Shown here piece after piece: positions 7,758 through 16,607 of a DNA stretch of 64,000 nucleotides. A program made the position numbers and the translations under genes. Within the stretch, counting starts at the first letter, position 1; the number at the start of each line of letters is the position of its first letter. Under the pieces are notes generated by a model, which made no database searches, was not told the DNA's origin, and was given only the letters and a program-made list of their open reading frames with translations. The DNA is from Rhodovarius crocodyli (lineage in GTDB: Bacteria > Pseudomonadota > Alphaproteobacteria > Acetobacterales > Acetobacteraceae). Where the stretch lies: assembly GCF_004005855.1 (NCBI RefSeq), contig NZ_SACL01000007.1, positions 62,001 through 126,000 on the forward strand. Direction: 5' to 3'.

Positions 7758-8969
7758 TCAGCGTGCCCGCAGCGGCAGCTTCCCGAAGCTGCGCAGGTTG
7801 TTGTTCAGCCGCCGTTCCGGCGCGCCCACCAGTTCCAGCGTCTCCACCCGGGCCGCAAGCGCCTTCAGCATCACCTCGCCCTCCAGCCGCGCCACCGCCT
7901 GGCCCACGCACATGTGGATGCCGTAGCCGAGGGCGACATGGCCCTGGGTCTTGCGGTCGATGTCGAACTCGTCGGGGTTCGCCCAGAAATCGGGGTCGCG
8001 GTTCGCGGCCGGCAGCATCACGATCACCTTGCTGTCGGCGGGGATCGTCACGTCATCCACCACCACGTCGCGCATGGTCAGCCGCCCGACATAGGGGATG
8101 GGCGTCTCGATGCGCATCGCTTCCTCGATGGCGTTCCGGGCGCGGTCGGGGTTGGCGCGCAGGGCCGCGTATTGGGCGGGATCCCGCGCCAGGTAATGCA
8201 GCGCGGCCGAGATGGTGGAGGAGGAGGTGTCGAGCCCGCCGCGCAGGAAGGAGCGGATCAGCAGGGGTGCGACCTCGGCCGGGATCTCGCCGGCATCGGC
8301 GGCCTCGAAGATCTTCAGGCCGAACCCGTCGGAGGCCTGGTTCTCCCGCTTCATCATCTCCTGGTGCCAGGGCTCGATGGCCGCCACGCGCCTGGTCGTG
8401 GCCTCCAGCCGGGCGTTGCGGGGGCCCTGGGCGTCGAAGTTCCACTCGCCGATCAGGAACAGGTTGTCGCGGCGCTCCGGCGAATCGGGCAGGCCCAGCG
8501 CATCGGGCAGCACGCGGGCGATGAAGGCCTCGCTGAGGTCGTGCACGCCGTCGAAGCTGCCGCGCTCCAGCATCTCATCGACCAGGCGGGCGGCTTCGGC
8601 CTCGAACTCCGCGCGCCATTGCCGCATCACGCTGGGCGACAGCACCTTGTTCATCACGCCGCGCACGCGGGTGTGGTCCGGCGGGTCGGTCTCCACGATC
8701 GGGCTGGGTGAGCGCCAGGCGCCGGGCTTGCGGATATCCGCGATGCCGGAACCGCCGGTCGAGGAGAAATCGCGCCAGTTCTTCAGCGCGGCCATCACGT
8801 CGCGATGGCGGCCGATGGCATAGACGCCGTGCTTTTCCAGATAGACGGCGGGCCCGGCGCGGCGGATCTCGTCATAGGCGGGGAAGGGGTCGGCCAGGAT
8901 CGCGTCGTCATACGGGTCTAACGTGATGACGGGCGCGGGGCGTCCCTCAAGGAGTGTATCGGTGGTCAC
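7758..8969 (-). CDS. Cytochrome P450, CYP199-like
   Basis: 403-residue soluble bacterial P450 with a GTG start preceded by AAGGA. Haem thiolate ligand is C354 in GYGIHMCVGQ; ExxR is EEAMR; I-helix oxygen-activation motif is GGLDTSSST. The haem loop and the following VARLEGEVMLKALA resemble CYP199A enzymes, which oxidise para-substituted benzoates. The usual Phe at the start of the haem signature is Leu here (ALGYG). No ferredoxin or ferredoxin reductase is encoded beside it, so redox partners must come from elsewhere. It lies 66 bp downstream of hyuA on the same strand, so it could be part of the large transporter-hyu operon. Substrate not determinable. Confidence 0.88.
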   Translation of the reverse strand: MTTDTLLEGRPAPVITLDPYDDAILADPFPAYDEIRRAGPAVYLEKHGVYAIGRHRDVMAALKNWRDFSSTGGSGIADIRKPGAWRSPSPIVETDPPDHTRVRGVMNKVLSPSVMRQWRAEFEAEAARLVDEMLERGSFDGVHDLSEAFIARVLPDALGLPDSPERRDNLFLIGEWNFDAQGPRNARLEATTRRVAAIEPWHQEMMKRENQASDGFGLKIFEAADAGEIPAEVAPLLIRSFLRGGLDTSSSTISAALHYLARDPAQYAALRANPDRARNAIEEAMRIETPIPYVGRLTMRDVVVDDVTIPADSKVIVMLPAANRDPDFWANPDEFDIDRKTQGHVALGYGIHMCVGQAVARLEGEVMLKALAARVETLELVGAPERRLNNNLRSFGKLPLRAR

Positions 8970-9000
8970 GGCGGTTCCTTCGGGTTGGGACGCTCGTGGG

Positions 9001-9023
9001 CTGGCGGGAAACTGTCCCGCCAG
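9001..9023. terminator. Hairpin between hyuA and the P450 gene
   Basis: A perfect 9-bp stem (CTGGCGGGA/TCCCGCCAG) with a five-base loop lies just after the hyuA stop on the minus strand. There is no T-run after it, so it may attenuate or process the transcript rather than end it. Confidence 0.4.
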
Positions 9024-9035
9024 CGCCTGGGGGTG

Positions 9036-11084
9036 TCAACCGCGAGCCAGCAGCAGCGCCCCCGAGGGATGCATGGTCGCGGTCCAGCCGGGGGCGACCA
9101 CGGTGGTCGCATCCAGCTGGGTGACGATGGCGGGGCCGGCGAAAACGGCACCGGCGGCCAGCCTTGCCCGGTCCAGCACCACCGCCTCCACGGCCCCTTC
9201 GGGCAGCAGCATGCGCTGGCGGCCGACCTCCGCACTGTCGCCGGCGGCACCCTGCGGCGGGCTTGCGGCCGGGGCGGGCAGGATGCCCACGGCTTCCAGG
9301 CGCAGCGTCACGATCTCGATCGCGACAGCCGGCAGGTCGAAGCCATATAGCGCGCGGTGAGCCTCGGCGAAGGCAGCACCCAGATCGGGCGCGTCCCAGG
9401 CAACGGCCAGCTCATGGCCCTGCTCCTCATAGCGCATCAGGGCCACGCGGCGCAGGCGGCGGTCGGGCCCGGCCACTTCCTCGGCGGCGAACCAGGCGGC
9501 GGCTTCGGCTTCAAGGGCCGTGAACACGCCGCCCAGGCGCGCCATGTCGGCGCCCTTCAGCGGCTCGGCGACGCTGCGGGTGAACTCGGCCTTCAGGTCC
9601 GCCGCCAGCAGCCCCTGGGCACACAGCACCCCCGGCGCGGGCGGCACCAGAACGCGGGTGACCCCCAGCAGCTCGGCCAGGGCGCAGCCGTGCAGCGGCC
9701 CCGCCCCGCCGAAGGGCACCAGGGTGAAGTCCCGCGGGTCATGCCCGCGTTCGACCGACACCACCCGGATCGCGCCCACCATGTTGTTGTCGGCGATGGC
9801 CAGGATCCCGCGCGCCGCCTGTTCCAGGGTCAGCCCCAGGGGCTCGGCCACCCGCGCCACGGCGGCCTCGGCCAAGGCCGGGTCAAGCGCCATCCGCCCG
9901 CCGAGCAGCGAGGGCGGCAGGTGCCCCAGCACCATATGGGCGTCGGTCACGGTGGGCTCGGTGCCGCCGCGCATGTAGCAGGCGGGGCCGGGGGCAGCGC
10001 CCGCGCTCTGCGGGCCGACGGTCAAGGCACCATCGGCGGCGACGCGCGCGAGGGAACCACCGCCCGCACCGATCGTGACCATATCGACCATCGGCAGCGA
10101 CAGCGGCCAGGGGCCGACGCGCCCGGTCTGGGTCAGGCCCAGCTCACCCTTCGCGATCAGGCAGATATCCGCGCTGGTGCCGCCGATATCGACGGTGATC
10201 AGGTTTTCCACCCCCGCTGCCGCGCAGACGGCGCGTGCGCCGACCACCCCGGCGGCGGGGCCGGAGAGGGCGGTCTGCGCCGGCGCCTGGCGGATGGAGG
10301 CCGCACCCGCCACGCCGCCATTTGATTTCATCAGCAGCAGCGGGGCGGCGATGCCCGCCCCCGCCAGCCGGTCCTCCAGCCGCGCGATATAGGTCGAGAC
10401 CGCCGGCATGACGGCCGCGTTCAGCACGGTGGCCATGCTGCGCTCATACTCGCGCACCACCGGGAACACATCGACCGAGGCCGACAGGGCGAGGCCCGGC
10501 GCTTCCTCACCCAGGATCGCGAGCGCGCGGCGTTCGTGGATGGGGTTGGTGAAGGCGTGCAGGAAGCAGACGGCAATGGCGCGCGCCCCGCCGGCGATGG
10601 CCGCGCGCGCGGCATCGCGCACCGCCTGTTCGTCGAGCGGCACCAGCTCCGTGCCATCGGCGGCGATGCGGCCCGCGGCCTCGAACACCAGGCCGGGCGG
10701 CACGGGGCGCTTCGGCTTGATCCAGGCCCAGAGATTGTCGCGGCGCGGCAGATCCGCGCGCCCGATCTCCAGCACATGGCGGAAGCCTGCATTGGTCAGC
10801 AGCGCGGTGGGCGCGGTGCGTCCTTCGAGGATCAGGTTGGTCGCAACCGTCGTGCCGTGCAGCACGCGCGCCGTCTCCGCCGCCGTGCGCCCGGCCGCTT
10901 CCAGCGCGAGGGTCACGCCGTTGAGGAACGCCTCTGACGGGTCATGCGGGGTGGAGGGGGTCTTGGCCGTCCAGGCCTGGCCGGTCGCCGCATCCTGCAG
11001 GGTGATGTCGGTGAAGGTGCCGCCGATATCGACGGCAACCAGCAGATTACGGGAAATTCCCGCGCGTGATTCACGCGACTGCAT
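9036..11084 (-). CDS. hyuA: Hydantoinase/5-oxoprolinase-type subunit A (HyuA)
   Basis: 682 residues, ATP-dependent amidohydrolase subunit of the hydantoinase A/oxoprolinase/acetone carboxylase family. The N-terminal phosphate-binding loop is DIGGTFTD, followed by HGTTVATN; a second ASKHA-fold loop is DIGGTSAD near the middle, and VPFGGAGPLH marks the C-terminal part. It pairs with HyuB, whose stop overlaps this start by 14 bp, and the two follow a complete peptide-type ABC importer, suggesting hydrolysis of an imported cyclic amide or lactam. An in-frame upstream ATG exists but would extend deep into hyuB; the chosen ATG fits the family N terminus. Exact substrate unknown. Confidence 0.88.
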   Translation of the reverse strand: MQSRESRAGISRNLLVAVDIGGTFTDITLQDAATGQAWTAKTPSTPHDPSEAFLNGVTLALEAAGRTAAETARVLHGTTVATNLILEGRTAPTALLTNAGFRHVLEIGRADLPRRDNLWAWIKPKRPVPPGLVFEAAGRIAADGTELVPLDEQAVRDAARAAIAGGARAIAVCFLHAFTNPIHERRALAILGEEAPGLALSASVDVFPVVREYERSMATVLNAAVMPAVSTYIARLEDRLAGAGIAAPLLLMKSNGGVAGAASIRQAPAQTALSGPAAGVVGARAVCAAAGVENLITVDIGGTSADICLIAKGELGLTQTGRVGPWPLSLPMVDMVTIGAGGGSLARVAADGALTVGPQSAGAAPGPACYMRGGTEPTVTDAHMVLGHLPPSLLGGRMALDPALAEAAVARVAEPLGLTLEQAARGILAIADNNMVGAIRVVSVERGHDPRDFTLVPFGGAGPLHGCALAELLGVTRVLVPPAPGVLCAQGLLAADLKAEFTRSVAEPLKGADMARLGGVFTALEAEAAAWFAAEEVAGPDRRLRRVALMRYEEQGHELAVAWDAPDLGAAFAEAHRALYGFDLPAVAIEIVTLRLEAVGILPAPAASPPQGAAGDSAEVGRQRMLLPEGAVEAVVLDRARLAAGAVFAGPAIVTQLDATTVVAPGWTATMHPSGALLLARG

Positions 11085-12819
11085 CGCGGTACTCCCAGCG
11101 ATGAAACAAGGCAGTGGCGGGGCGGGTGGCGCGGGCGGAGGTTTCGGGCGTGCCGTCCAGCATGGCCACCCCATAGTCCCGAAGTGCTGCCTCGGGCGTG
11201 ATGAAGCCGCCCTGGACGTCGCGCATGACCTCCTCGGCGGGTCGGTCGAACGGATGGCCCCAGCCGCCCCCGCCGCCGGTCTCGATGCGGAAGATGTCGC
11301 CGCGCTTCAGGATGGTGCCGTCCGACAGCGGGGCCAGCACGCGTTCCTCGGGCGTGCCCGGGTTCACCACCGCGCGCCCCGCACCGCCGTTCATGCCGCC
11401 GGCAACGCCCCAGGGCGGGTTCTGCACGCTGTCGATGCGCACGGCCAGCATCGCCTCATCGGCCAGCACCTCGAACTCCCGCACCACGCCGGAACCGCCG
11501 CGATAGCGCCCCGCGCCGGAGGAATTGGTGTTCAGCCCGTATTCGCGCAGCCGCACCGGGTAGGTCAGCTCCATGAACTCGGCCGGGTAGTTTTCCTGGG
11601 CCACGAAATACACGGCGTCGGTTCCATCGGCGAAGGGGCGCGCGCCATAGCCCACGCCGATGCCGTCGCTCATCAGGAAGCGTTTTCCGCCGGCCGTCCC
11701 GCGCAGCGTGATGACGACATAGGCGCAATGGGCGGCAGGTGCCTGCCCGTTGCGGGCCACGGCCACCAGCCCGTGAAAGGCCGCGAGCAGGCGCATCATG
11801 GTCAAGCCCCGCAGGCCGAGCGGCGCCGGGGAGCGCGGCATCAGCAGAGAGCCTTCGCGCAGGCGCACCTCGTCGATCGCGCGGGGGCCGCCCGCGTTCA
11901 GCACCTGGCCCTGGGTGCCCTGCAGCACATACAGCCCCAGCGCCATGCCCGGCACATCGGGGTGCATCAGCAGATTCACCGGGCCCGCCGCCTGGTCGTC
12001 GGTGGCGGTGGCATCCAGGATGAAGCGGTCATCGGGCGTGCGGGTCAGCGACAGGCGGATGGCGAAGGGGCCGTTGCCCTGGCCGTCGGTGTCGATCGCG
12101 TCCGCGAAGCTGGTGGTGCCGACGGGGAAGATTTCCTTCAGCTTCTGCCGCACCGTCTGCTCGGTGCGGGACAGCAACTGCGCCAGCGCATCGGCCAATG
12201 TGTCCGCACCGAAGCGCCCGGCCATTTCCGCCAACCGCTTCTCGCCCAGCCTGACGGCGGCCATCAGCGCGCGGGTATCGCCCTGGGACTGGGTGGGGAA
12301 GCGGCTGTTGCGCCAGAAGGCCCGCAGCAGATCCTCATTCGTCTCACCCCCGCGCATCAGGCGCACGGGGGGGATGATGATGCCTTCCTGGAAATGGTCC
12401 GTGGCATCGGGGCTGAGCGAGCCGGGGCGCAGGCCGCCGATATCGGAGAAATGCGCCCAACCCATCACGAAGCCCACGCGCACGCCCTGGTGAAAGGCGG
12501 GTGCGAGAAAGACCTGGTCGTTGGAATGGGAGACAGCGCCCCGGCTGCCGTAGCAGTCATTGTACCAATACAGGTCTCCTTCCTGCATCGTCTCGATCGG
12601 GAATTGCGCCGCGACCGGGGCCACGATGTCGCCGAAGATCGGCAGGTCGCTGCCGACCGCCATGGCGCCGCTGGCATCGAATAGGGCGGTGTAGAAATCC
12701 TTCTTCTCGCGGATGAAGGCGGACATGGCGGTGCGCTCCAGCAGCGCCTCCATCTCCGCCTGCGCGGCGCGCGCGGCGCCCCGGATGATTTCCAGCGTGA
12801 CGGGATCGCAGTGGGTCAT
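11071..12819 (-). CDS. hyuB: Hydantoinase/5-oxoprolinase-type subunit B (HyuB)
   Basis: 582 residues, the usual length for free-standing HyuB. Opens with the family pattern CDPVTLEIIRGA and ERTAMSAFIREKKDFYTALFD, and carries glycine-rich GGGGGWGHPFDRP near the C terminus, also typical. It forms the heteromeric amidohydrolase with HyuA encoded immediately downstream. The start has GAGAGG seven bases upstream and sits eight bases after the stop of the OppF-like ATPase, so it is part of the same transcription unit. The reaction is presumably ATP-driven ring opening of a hydantoin-, pyroglutamate- or related imide-type compound. Confidence 0.87.
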   Translation of the reverse strand: MTHCDPVTLEIIRGAARAAQAEMEALLERTAMSAFIREKKDFYTALFDASGAMAVGSDLPIFGDIVAPVAAQFPIETMQEGDLYWYNDCYGSRGAVSHSNDQVFLAPAFHQGVRVGFVMGWAHFSDIGGLRPGSLSPDATDHFQEGIIIPPVRLMRGGETNEDLLRAFWRNSRFPTQSQGDTRALMAAVRLGEKRLAEMAGRFGADTLADALAQLLSRTEQTVRQKLKEIFPVGTTSFADAIDTDGQGNGPFAIRLSLTRTPDDRFILDATATDDQAAGPVNLLMHPDVPGMALGLYVLQGTQGQVLNAGGPRAIDEVRLREGSLLMPRSPAPLGLRGLTMMRLLAAFHGLVAVARNGQAPAAHCAYVVITLRGTAGGKRFLMSDGIGVGYGARPFADGTDAVYFVAQENYPAEFMELTYPVRLREYGLNTNSSGAGRYRGGSGVVREFEVLADEAMLAVRIDSVQNPPWGVAGGMNGGAGRAVVNPGTPEERVLAPLSDGTILKRGDIFRIETGGGGGWGHPFDRPAEEVMRDVQGGFITPEAALRDYGVAMLDGTPETSARATRPATALFHRWEYRDAVA

Positions 12820-12827
12820 GATGCCTC

Positions 12828-13781
12828 TCAGGCGGCGTCGCGCCAGCGATGGCAGGCGACGGAATGGCCGGGGCCGGCGGTTTCAGGAACGGGGTCGCGC
12901 GTGGCGCATTCCGGCGTGGCCAGGCCGCAGCGCGGGTGAAAGCGGCAGCCGCTGGGCACGGCGCGCAGGCTCGGCGGGTCGCCGGGCAAGGCCGGGCCGG
13001 TCTCGGCGCCGTCCAGCCGGGGGGCGGCCGCCAGCAGCGCGCGGGTATAGGGATGGCGCGGGGCGGCGAACAGCTCAGCGGCGCTGCCTTCCTCGACCAC
13101 GCGGCCCAGATACATCACCGCCACCCGGTCGCACACGCGGCGCACGACGGACAGGTCATGGCTGATGAACAGGTAGGTCAGGCCGAACTTCTCGCGCATG
13201 TCGCGCAGCAGCCGCAGCACGGCGGCCTGCACGGACAAATCGAGGCCCGCGGTGGGCTCGTCGAGGATCACGACGCGCGGGCGCAGCAGCAGGATGCGGG
13301 CAAGCCCCACCCGGCGCTGCTGCCCGCCCGACAGTTCATGGGGGTAGCGTTCAGCCAGGGCAGGGTCCAGCCCGACGGCCGCCAGCATGTCGCGGATGCG
13401 CGCCTGGCGTTCCGCGCTGTCCGCCACGCCATGGATCTTGAGCCCCTCGGCCAGCGTGGCACCCACCCGCCACCAGGGGTCGAGCGCGGCACCCGGGTCC
13501 TGATGCACGTACTGCACGGCTTCGCGCCCGACGCGCCCCGATCGGGACACATCCGCGCCCTGCAGCGTGATGCGCCCGGCGGATTCCCGCTGCAGGCCGA
13601 GCAGCGTGCGCGCCAGCGTGGTCTTGCCGCAGCCGCTTTCGCCGACGATGCCGAAGGTCTCACCCTCATTCACCGAGATCGACACGCCATCCACCGCCGT
13701 CACGCCGGGGCGGTTCTTCAGCAGGCCGCGCTTGGCGCCGAGTTCGACCGACAGCGCCTCTGCACCGATGATCTCAGGCAA
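12828..13781 (-). CDS. Oligopeptide/dipeptide ABC importer ATPase 2 (OppF/DppF-like)
   Basis: 317 residues from a TTG start that overlaps the 3' end of the first ATPase gene by 8 bp. Walker A GESGCGKTT, signature LSGGQQRR and Walker B VVILDEP are intact. The C-terminal oligopeptide-transporter extension includes CRFHPRCGLATPECA, the cysteine-containing region of this family. Energises uptake together with the other ATPase, two permeases and a periplasmic binding protein encoded just upstream. A longer in-frame reading upstream of the TTG is out of register with the family and overlaps the other ATPase. Confidence 0.87.
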   Translation of the reverse strand: MPEIIGAEALSVELGAKRGLLKNRPGVTAVDGVSISVNEGETFGIVGESGCGKTTLARTLLGLQRESAGRITLQGADVSRSGRVGREAVQYVHQDPGAALDPWWRVGATLAEGLKIHGVADSAERQARIRDMLAAVGLDPALAERYPHELSGGQQRRVGLARILLLRPRVVILDEPTAGLDLSVQAAVLRLLRDMREKFGLTYLFISHDLSVVRRVCDRVAVMYLGRVVEEGSAAELFAAPRHPYTRALLAAAPRLDGAETGPALPGDPPSLRAVPSGCRFHPRCGLATPECATRDPVPETAGPGHSVACHRWRDAA

Positions 13782-14745
13782 GGGCGTTCTCCGGCAGCGG
13801 CGTCTCGAAATGGGGGCAGGCCACGGCCCGGCCGCCCGGCAGGGCGACCAGCGGCGGCGGGGCGGTGGCGCAATCAGGCCGCGCGATGGGGCAGCGGGGG
13901 TGAAACCGGCAGCCCGGCGGCTGGGCGGTGGCGGCGGGGACGGTTCCCGGAATACCAGAGAGGTCGGCCGAACGGTCGGGGTGGCAGGCCAGCAGCATCC
14001 GCGTGTAGGGGTGCCGCGGGTCGTCCAGCACCTGGCGCGTCGGGCCGGTTTCGGCCACGCGCCCGGCATAGAGCACCGTCACGCTCTCGCACACCGAAGC
14101 CAGCACGCCGAAGTCGTGCGTCACGAACAGCAGCGACAGCCCGCGTTCGGCCACCAGGCGGCGCAGCAGCGCCAGGATCTCACGCTGGGTGGTGACGTCG
14201 AGCGCGGTGGTCGGCTCATCGGCCACCACCAAGGCCGGGTCGCAGGCCAGGGCGGCCGCGATCAGCAGGCGCTGGCGCTGCCCGCCCGAGAATTGGTGCG
14301 GGTATTTGCGCAGCGCCCCCTCGGGGTCGGGCAACTGCACGGCGCGGAACAATTCCACGATCTTGCGCTTGTGGTCGGCCCGGCTGCCGGGGGCGTGGCG
14401 GCGCATGATCTCCAGTATCTGGTCGCCGGCGCGGAACACCGGGTTCAGCGACAGATACGGGTCCTGCGGGACGAAGCCGATGCGCCCGCGGGCCGAGGCG
14501 GCGCGGTCGGTCAAGATGTCCTGCCCGTCGAACAGGATGGCCCCGCGCGGGGTTTCGGCACCCTTCGGCATGATGCCGAGGATGCTGCGCAGCAGTGTCG
14601 ACTTGCCGCAGCCGCTTTCGCCCACGATCCCCATCGTGCCGCCGCGCGGGATGGCGAAGGACACATCCTGCAGGATCTGCGCCGTGCCGCGTTCAGAGCG
14701 GATCTGAACGTCCAGCCCCTCGACCTGAAGCATCGGGCCGCTCAT
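13774..14745 (-). CDS. Oligopeptide/dipeptide ABC importer ATPase 1 (OppD/DppD-like)
   Basis: 323 residues. Walker A GESGCGKST, Q-loop FVPQDPYLSLNP, signature FSGGQRQR, Walker B ALVVADEP and the C-terminal extension GCRFHPRCPIARPDC are all present, as expected for the D-type ATPase of peptide importers. Start overlaps the stop of the permease gene by ATGA and its end overlaps the second ATPase, showing tight translational coupling. The cysteines in the C-terminal extension are the type that can hold an Fe-S cluster in some members; whether they do here is unknown. Confidence 0.9.
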   Translation of the reverse strand: MSGPMLQVEGLDVQIRSERGTAQILQDVSFAIPRGGTMGIVGESGCGKSTLLRSILGIMPKGAETPRGAILFDGQDILTDRAASARGRIGFVPQDPYLSLNPVFRAGDQILEIMRRHAPGSRADHKRKIVELFRAVQLPDPEGALRKYPHQFSGGQRQRLLIAAALACDPALVVADEPTTALDVTTQREILALLRRLVAERGLSLLFVTHDFGVLASVCESVTVLYAGRVAETGPTRQVLDDPRHPYTRMLLACHPDRSADLSGIPGTVPAATAQPPGCRFHPRCPIARPDCATAPPPLVALPGGRAVACPHFETPLPENALA

Positions 14746-15584
14746 CGGCGGGACCGCCGCAGGCGCGGGTCGGCGGCGTCGCGCAAGCCATCACCCAGCA
14801 GGTTGAAGCCCAGCACCAGCAGCAGGATGGCCAGGCCTGGAAAGGTCGGGAACCACCAGGCTTCCGGCAGGTGCTGCCGCGCCTCGGAGACCGCCAGCCC
14901 CCAATCGGGCGAAGGCGGGGCGGCCCCCACGCCCAGAAAGCCCAGTATGGCGGCGGTCAGGATCGTGAAGCCCATGCCGATGGTGGCCCGCACCAGGATG
15001 GCAGGGGCGGCATTGGGCAGCACATGCAGGAACAGGATGCGCGCGGGGCCGGCGCCGATGCCGGCCAGCGCGTCCACGAACAGCGCCCCGCGCAGGCGGC
15101 GGGTTTCGGCGAAGACCGTGCGCGCGAAGAACGGCCAATAGGTCAATGACAGCGCGACCATCGCCGCCCCGATGCCCGGCGCGATCAGCTGGCCGAGCGC
15201 GAGTGCGAGGATCAGCTGCGGCACGGCGAGGAACACGTCGGTCACGCGCATGAGCACTTCCGACAGCCAGCCCTCGCGCCAGCCGGCCGCGAGCCCGATC
15301 GGCACCCCGATCGCCATGGCCGCCAGCACCACCGACAGCGCGACGGTGATGGCGCTGCGGGTGCCGAGGATCACGCGCGAGAGGATGTCGCGCCCGAGAT
15401 TGTCGGTGCCGAAGGGAAACTCCGCCGAGGGCGGGCGCAGCCGCTGCAGCAGGTGGCTTTCAAAGGCATCGTCGGGGTAGGGCGCAAGCCAGGGCGCGAA
15501 GATCGCGATCACCACCGCCGCCAGCACGATCAACAGGCCAAGCGCGGCGACGGGGTCGCGGAAGATGTGGCGCAGGGCGGTCAT
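14742..15584 (-). CDS. Peptide-type ABC importer permease (OppC/DppC-like)
   Basis: 280 residues with about six membrane helices. The N terminus carries the OppC_N-type segment followed by FGTDNLGRDILSRVILGTRSA, the hallmark of DppC/OppC permeases, and the cytoplasmic EAA loop appears as DALAGIGAGPARILFLHVLPN. Starts within the stop of the DppB-like gene (ATGA). Forms the transmembrane channel with the DppB-like partner. Confidence 0.9.
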   Translation of the reverse strand: MTALRHIFRDPVAALGLLIVLAAVVIAIFAPWLAPYPDDAFESHLLQRLRPPSAEFPFGTDNLGRDILSRVILGTRSAITVALSVVLAAMAIGVPIGLAAGWREGWLSEVLMRVTDVFLAVPQLILALALGQLIAPGIGAAMVALSLTYWPFFARTVFAETRRLRGALFVDALAGIGAGPARILFLHVLPNAAPAILVRATIGMGFTILTAAILGFLGVGAAPPSPDWGLAVSEARQHLPEAWWFPTFPGLAILLLVLGFNLLGDGLRDAADPRLRRSRR

Positions 15585-16594
15585 CGGGCATCCTCCGCCA
15601 CGCGGGGGTCGATCAGCGCCTGGGCGACATCCACCAGCACATTCACCACCGCATAGACCACGCCGACAACCAGCGTGACGGCCAGCAGCGCCTTGTAGTC
15701 GGCAGACAGGATCGCCTGCACCGCATAGGTGCCGAGGCCCGGCCAGTCAAAGATCGCCTCGACCGCGACGGCGCCCGAGATCAGCGCGCCGAACAGCAGA
15801 CCGATCTGGGTGACGACCATGTTCACCGCGTTGCGCAGCACGTAGATGGCGTTGAGCCGCACCCGGCCATAGCCGGCGGCGCGCGCGTACAGCACGAAAT
15901 CCTTCTGCAGCGTCTCGAGCACGCCCGAGCGCGTGAAGCGTGCGATGGTGGCAAGCCCCGGCAGGCACAGCGTGACCGCCGGCAGCACCAGATGCAGCAG
16001 CCCATCCCAGAACATGTCGAGCCGCCCGGCCAACAGGCTGTCGATCAGCACGAGGCCGGTGCGCCAGGGCGGCATCCCGATCTCCACATCCACCCGCCCG
16101 CGCAGGGGCAGGATGTCGAGGTCCATGGAAAAGACGAGTTGCAGCATGATCGCCAGCCAGAAGCTGGCCATGGCGAGCCCGCCCACCGACAGCAGCCGCA
16201 CCAGATGATCGACCGGGCCGTTATGGTTGACGGCCGCCAACAGCCCGAGCGGGATGCCCAGGATGGTCGACAGGAACAGGGCCGCGAAGGTCAGTTCCAG
16301 CGTGGCGGGCAGGCGCTGGCCGATTTCCTCGGCGACCGGGCGGCCCGAAAACACGCTGCGCCCGAAATCGCCCGTCAGCACCTGGCGGATATGGATGACC
16401 GCCTGTTCCAGGATGGGCCGATCCAGGCCGTATTGCGCGCGGATCTCCGCCAGCTGGGCCGGGGTCGCGGCGTCGCCGGCCAGCGTCGCCGCCGGATCAC
16501 CGGGGATGACGCGCGACAGCACGAAGGTCAGGAACACCAGCCCCAGCAGGGCGGGCAGCGCCAGCAACAGCCGGCGCACCACATAGGAAAGCAT
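15581..16594 (-). CDS. Peptide-type ABC importer permease (OppB/DppB-like)
   Basis: 337 residues, six predicted membrane helices, opening LSYVVRRLLLALPALLGL and followed by the conserved VIPGDPA. The EAA-like loop is YARAAGYGRVRLNAIYVLRNA. It begins 13 bases after the stop of the binding-protein gene and overlaps the next permease gene by four bases. Length and motifs match DppB/OppB/GsiC-type permeases. Ligand class cannot be read from the permease, but the downstream hyuB-hyuA genes suggest an N-acyl or cyclic amide compound. Confidence 0.9.
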   Translation of the reverse strand: MLSYVVRRLLLALPALLGLVFLTFVLSRVIPGDPAATLAGDAATPAQLAEIRAQYGLDRPILEQAVIHIRQVLTGDFGRSVFSGRPVAEEIGQRLPATLELTFAALFLSTILGIPLGLLAAVNHNGPVDHLVRLLSVGGLAMASFWLAIMLQLVFSMDLDILPLRGRVDVEIGMPPWRTGLVLIDSLLAGRLDMFWDGLLHLVLPAVTLCLPGLATIARFTRSGVLETLQKDFVLYARAAGYGRVRLNAIYVLRNAVNMVVTQIGLLFGALISGAVAVEAIFDWPGLGTYAVQAILSADYKALLAVTLVVGVVYAVVNVLVDVAQALIDPRVAEDAR

Positions 16595-16607
16595 CAGTTG
16601 GCGGCCA

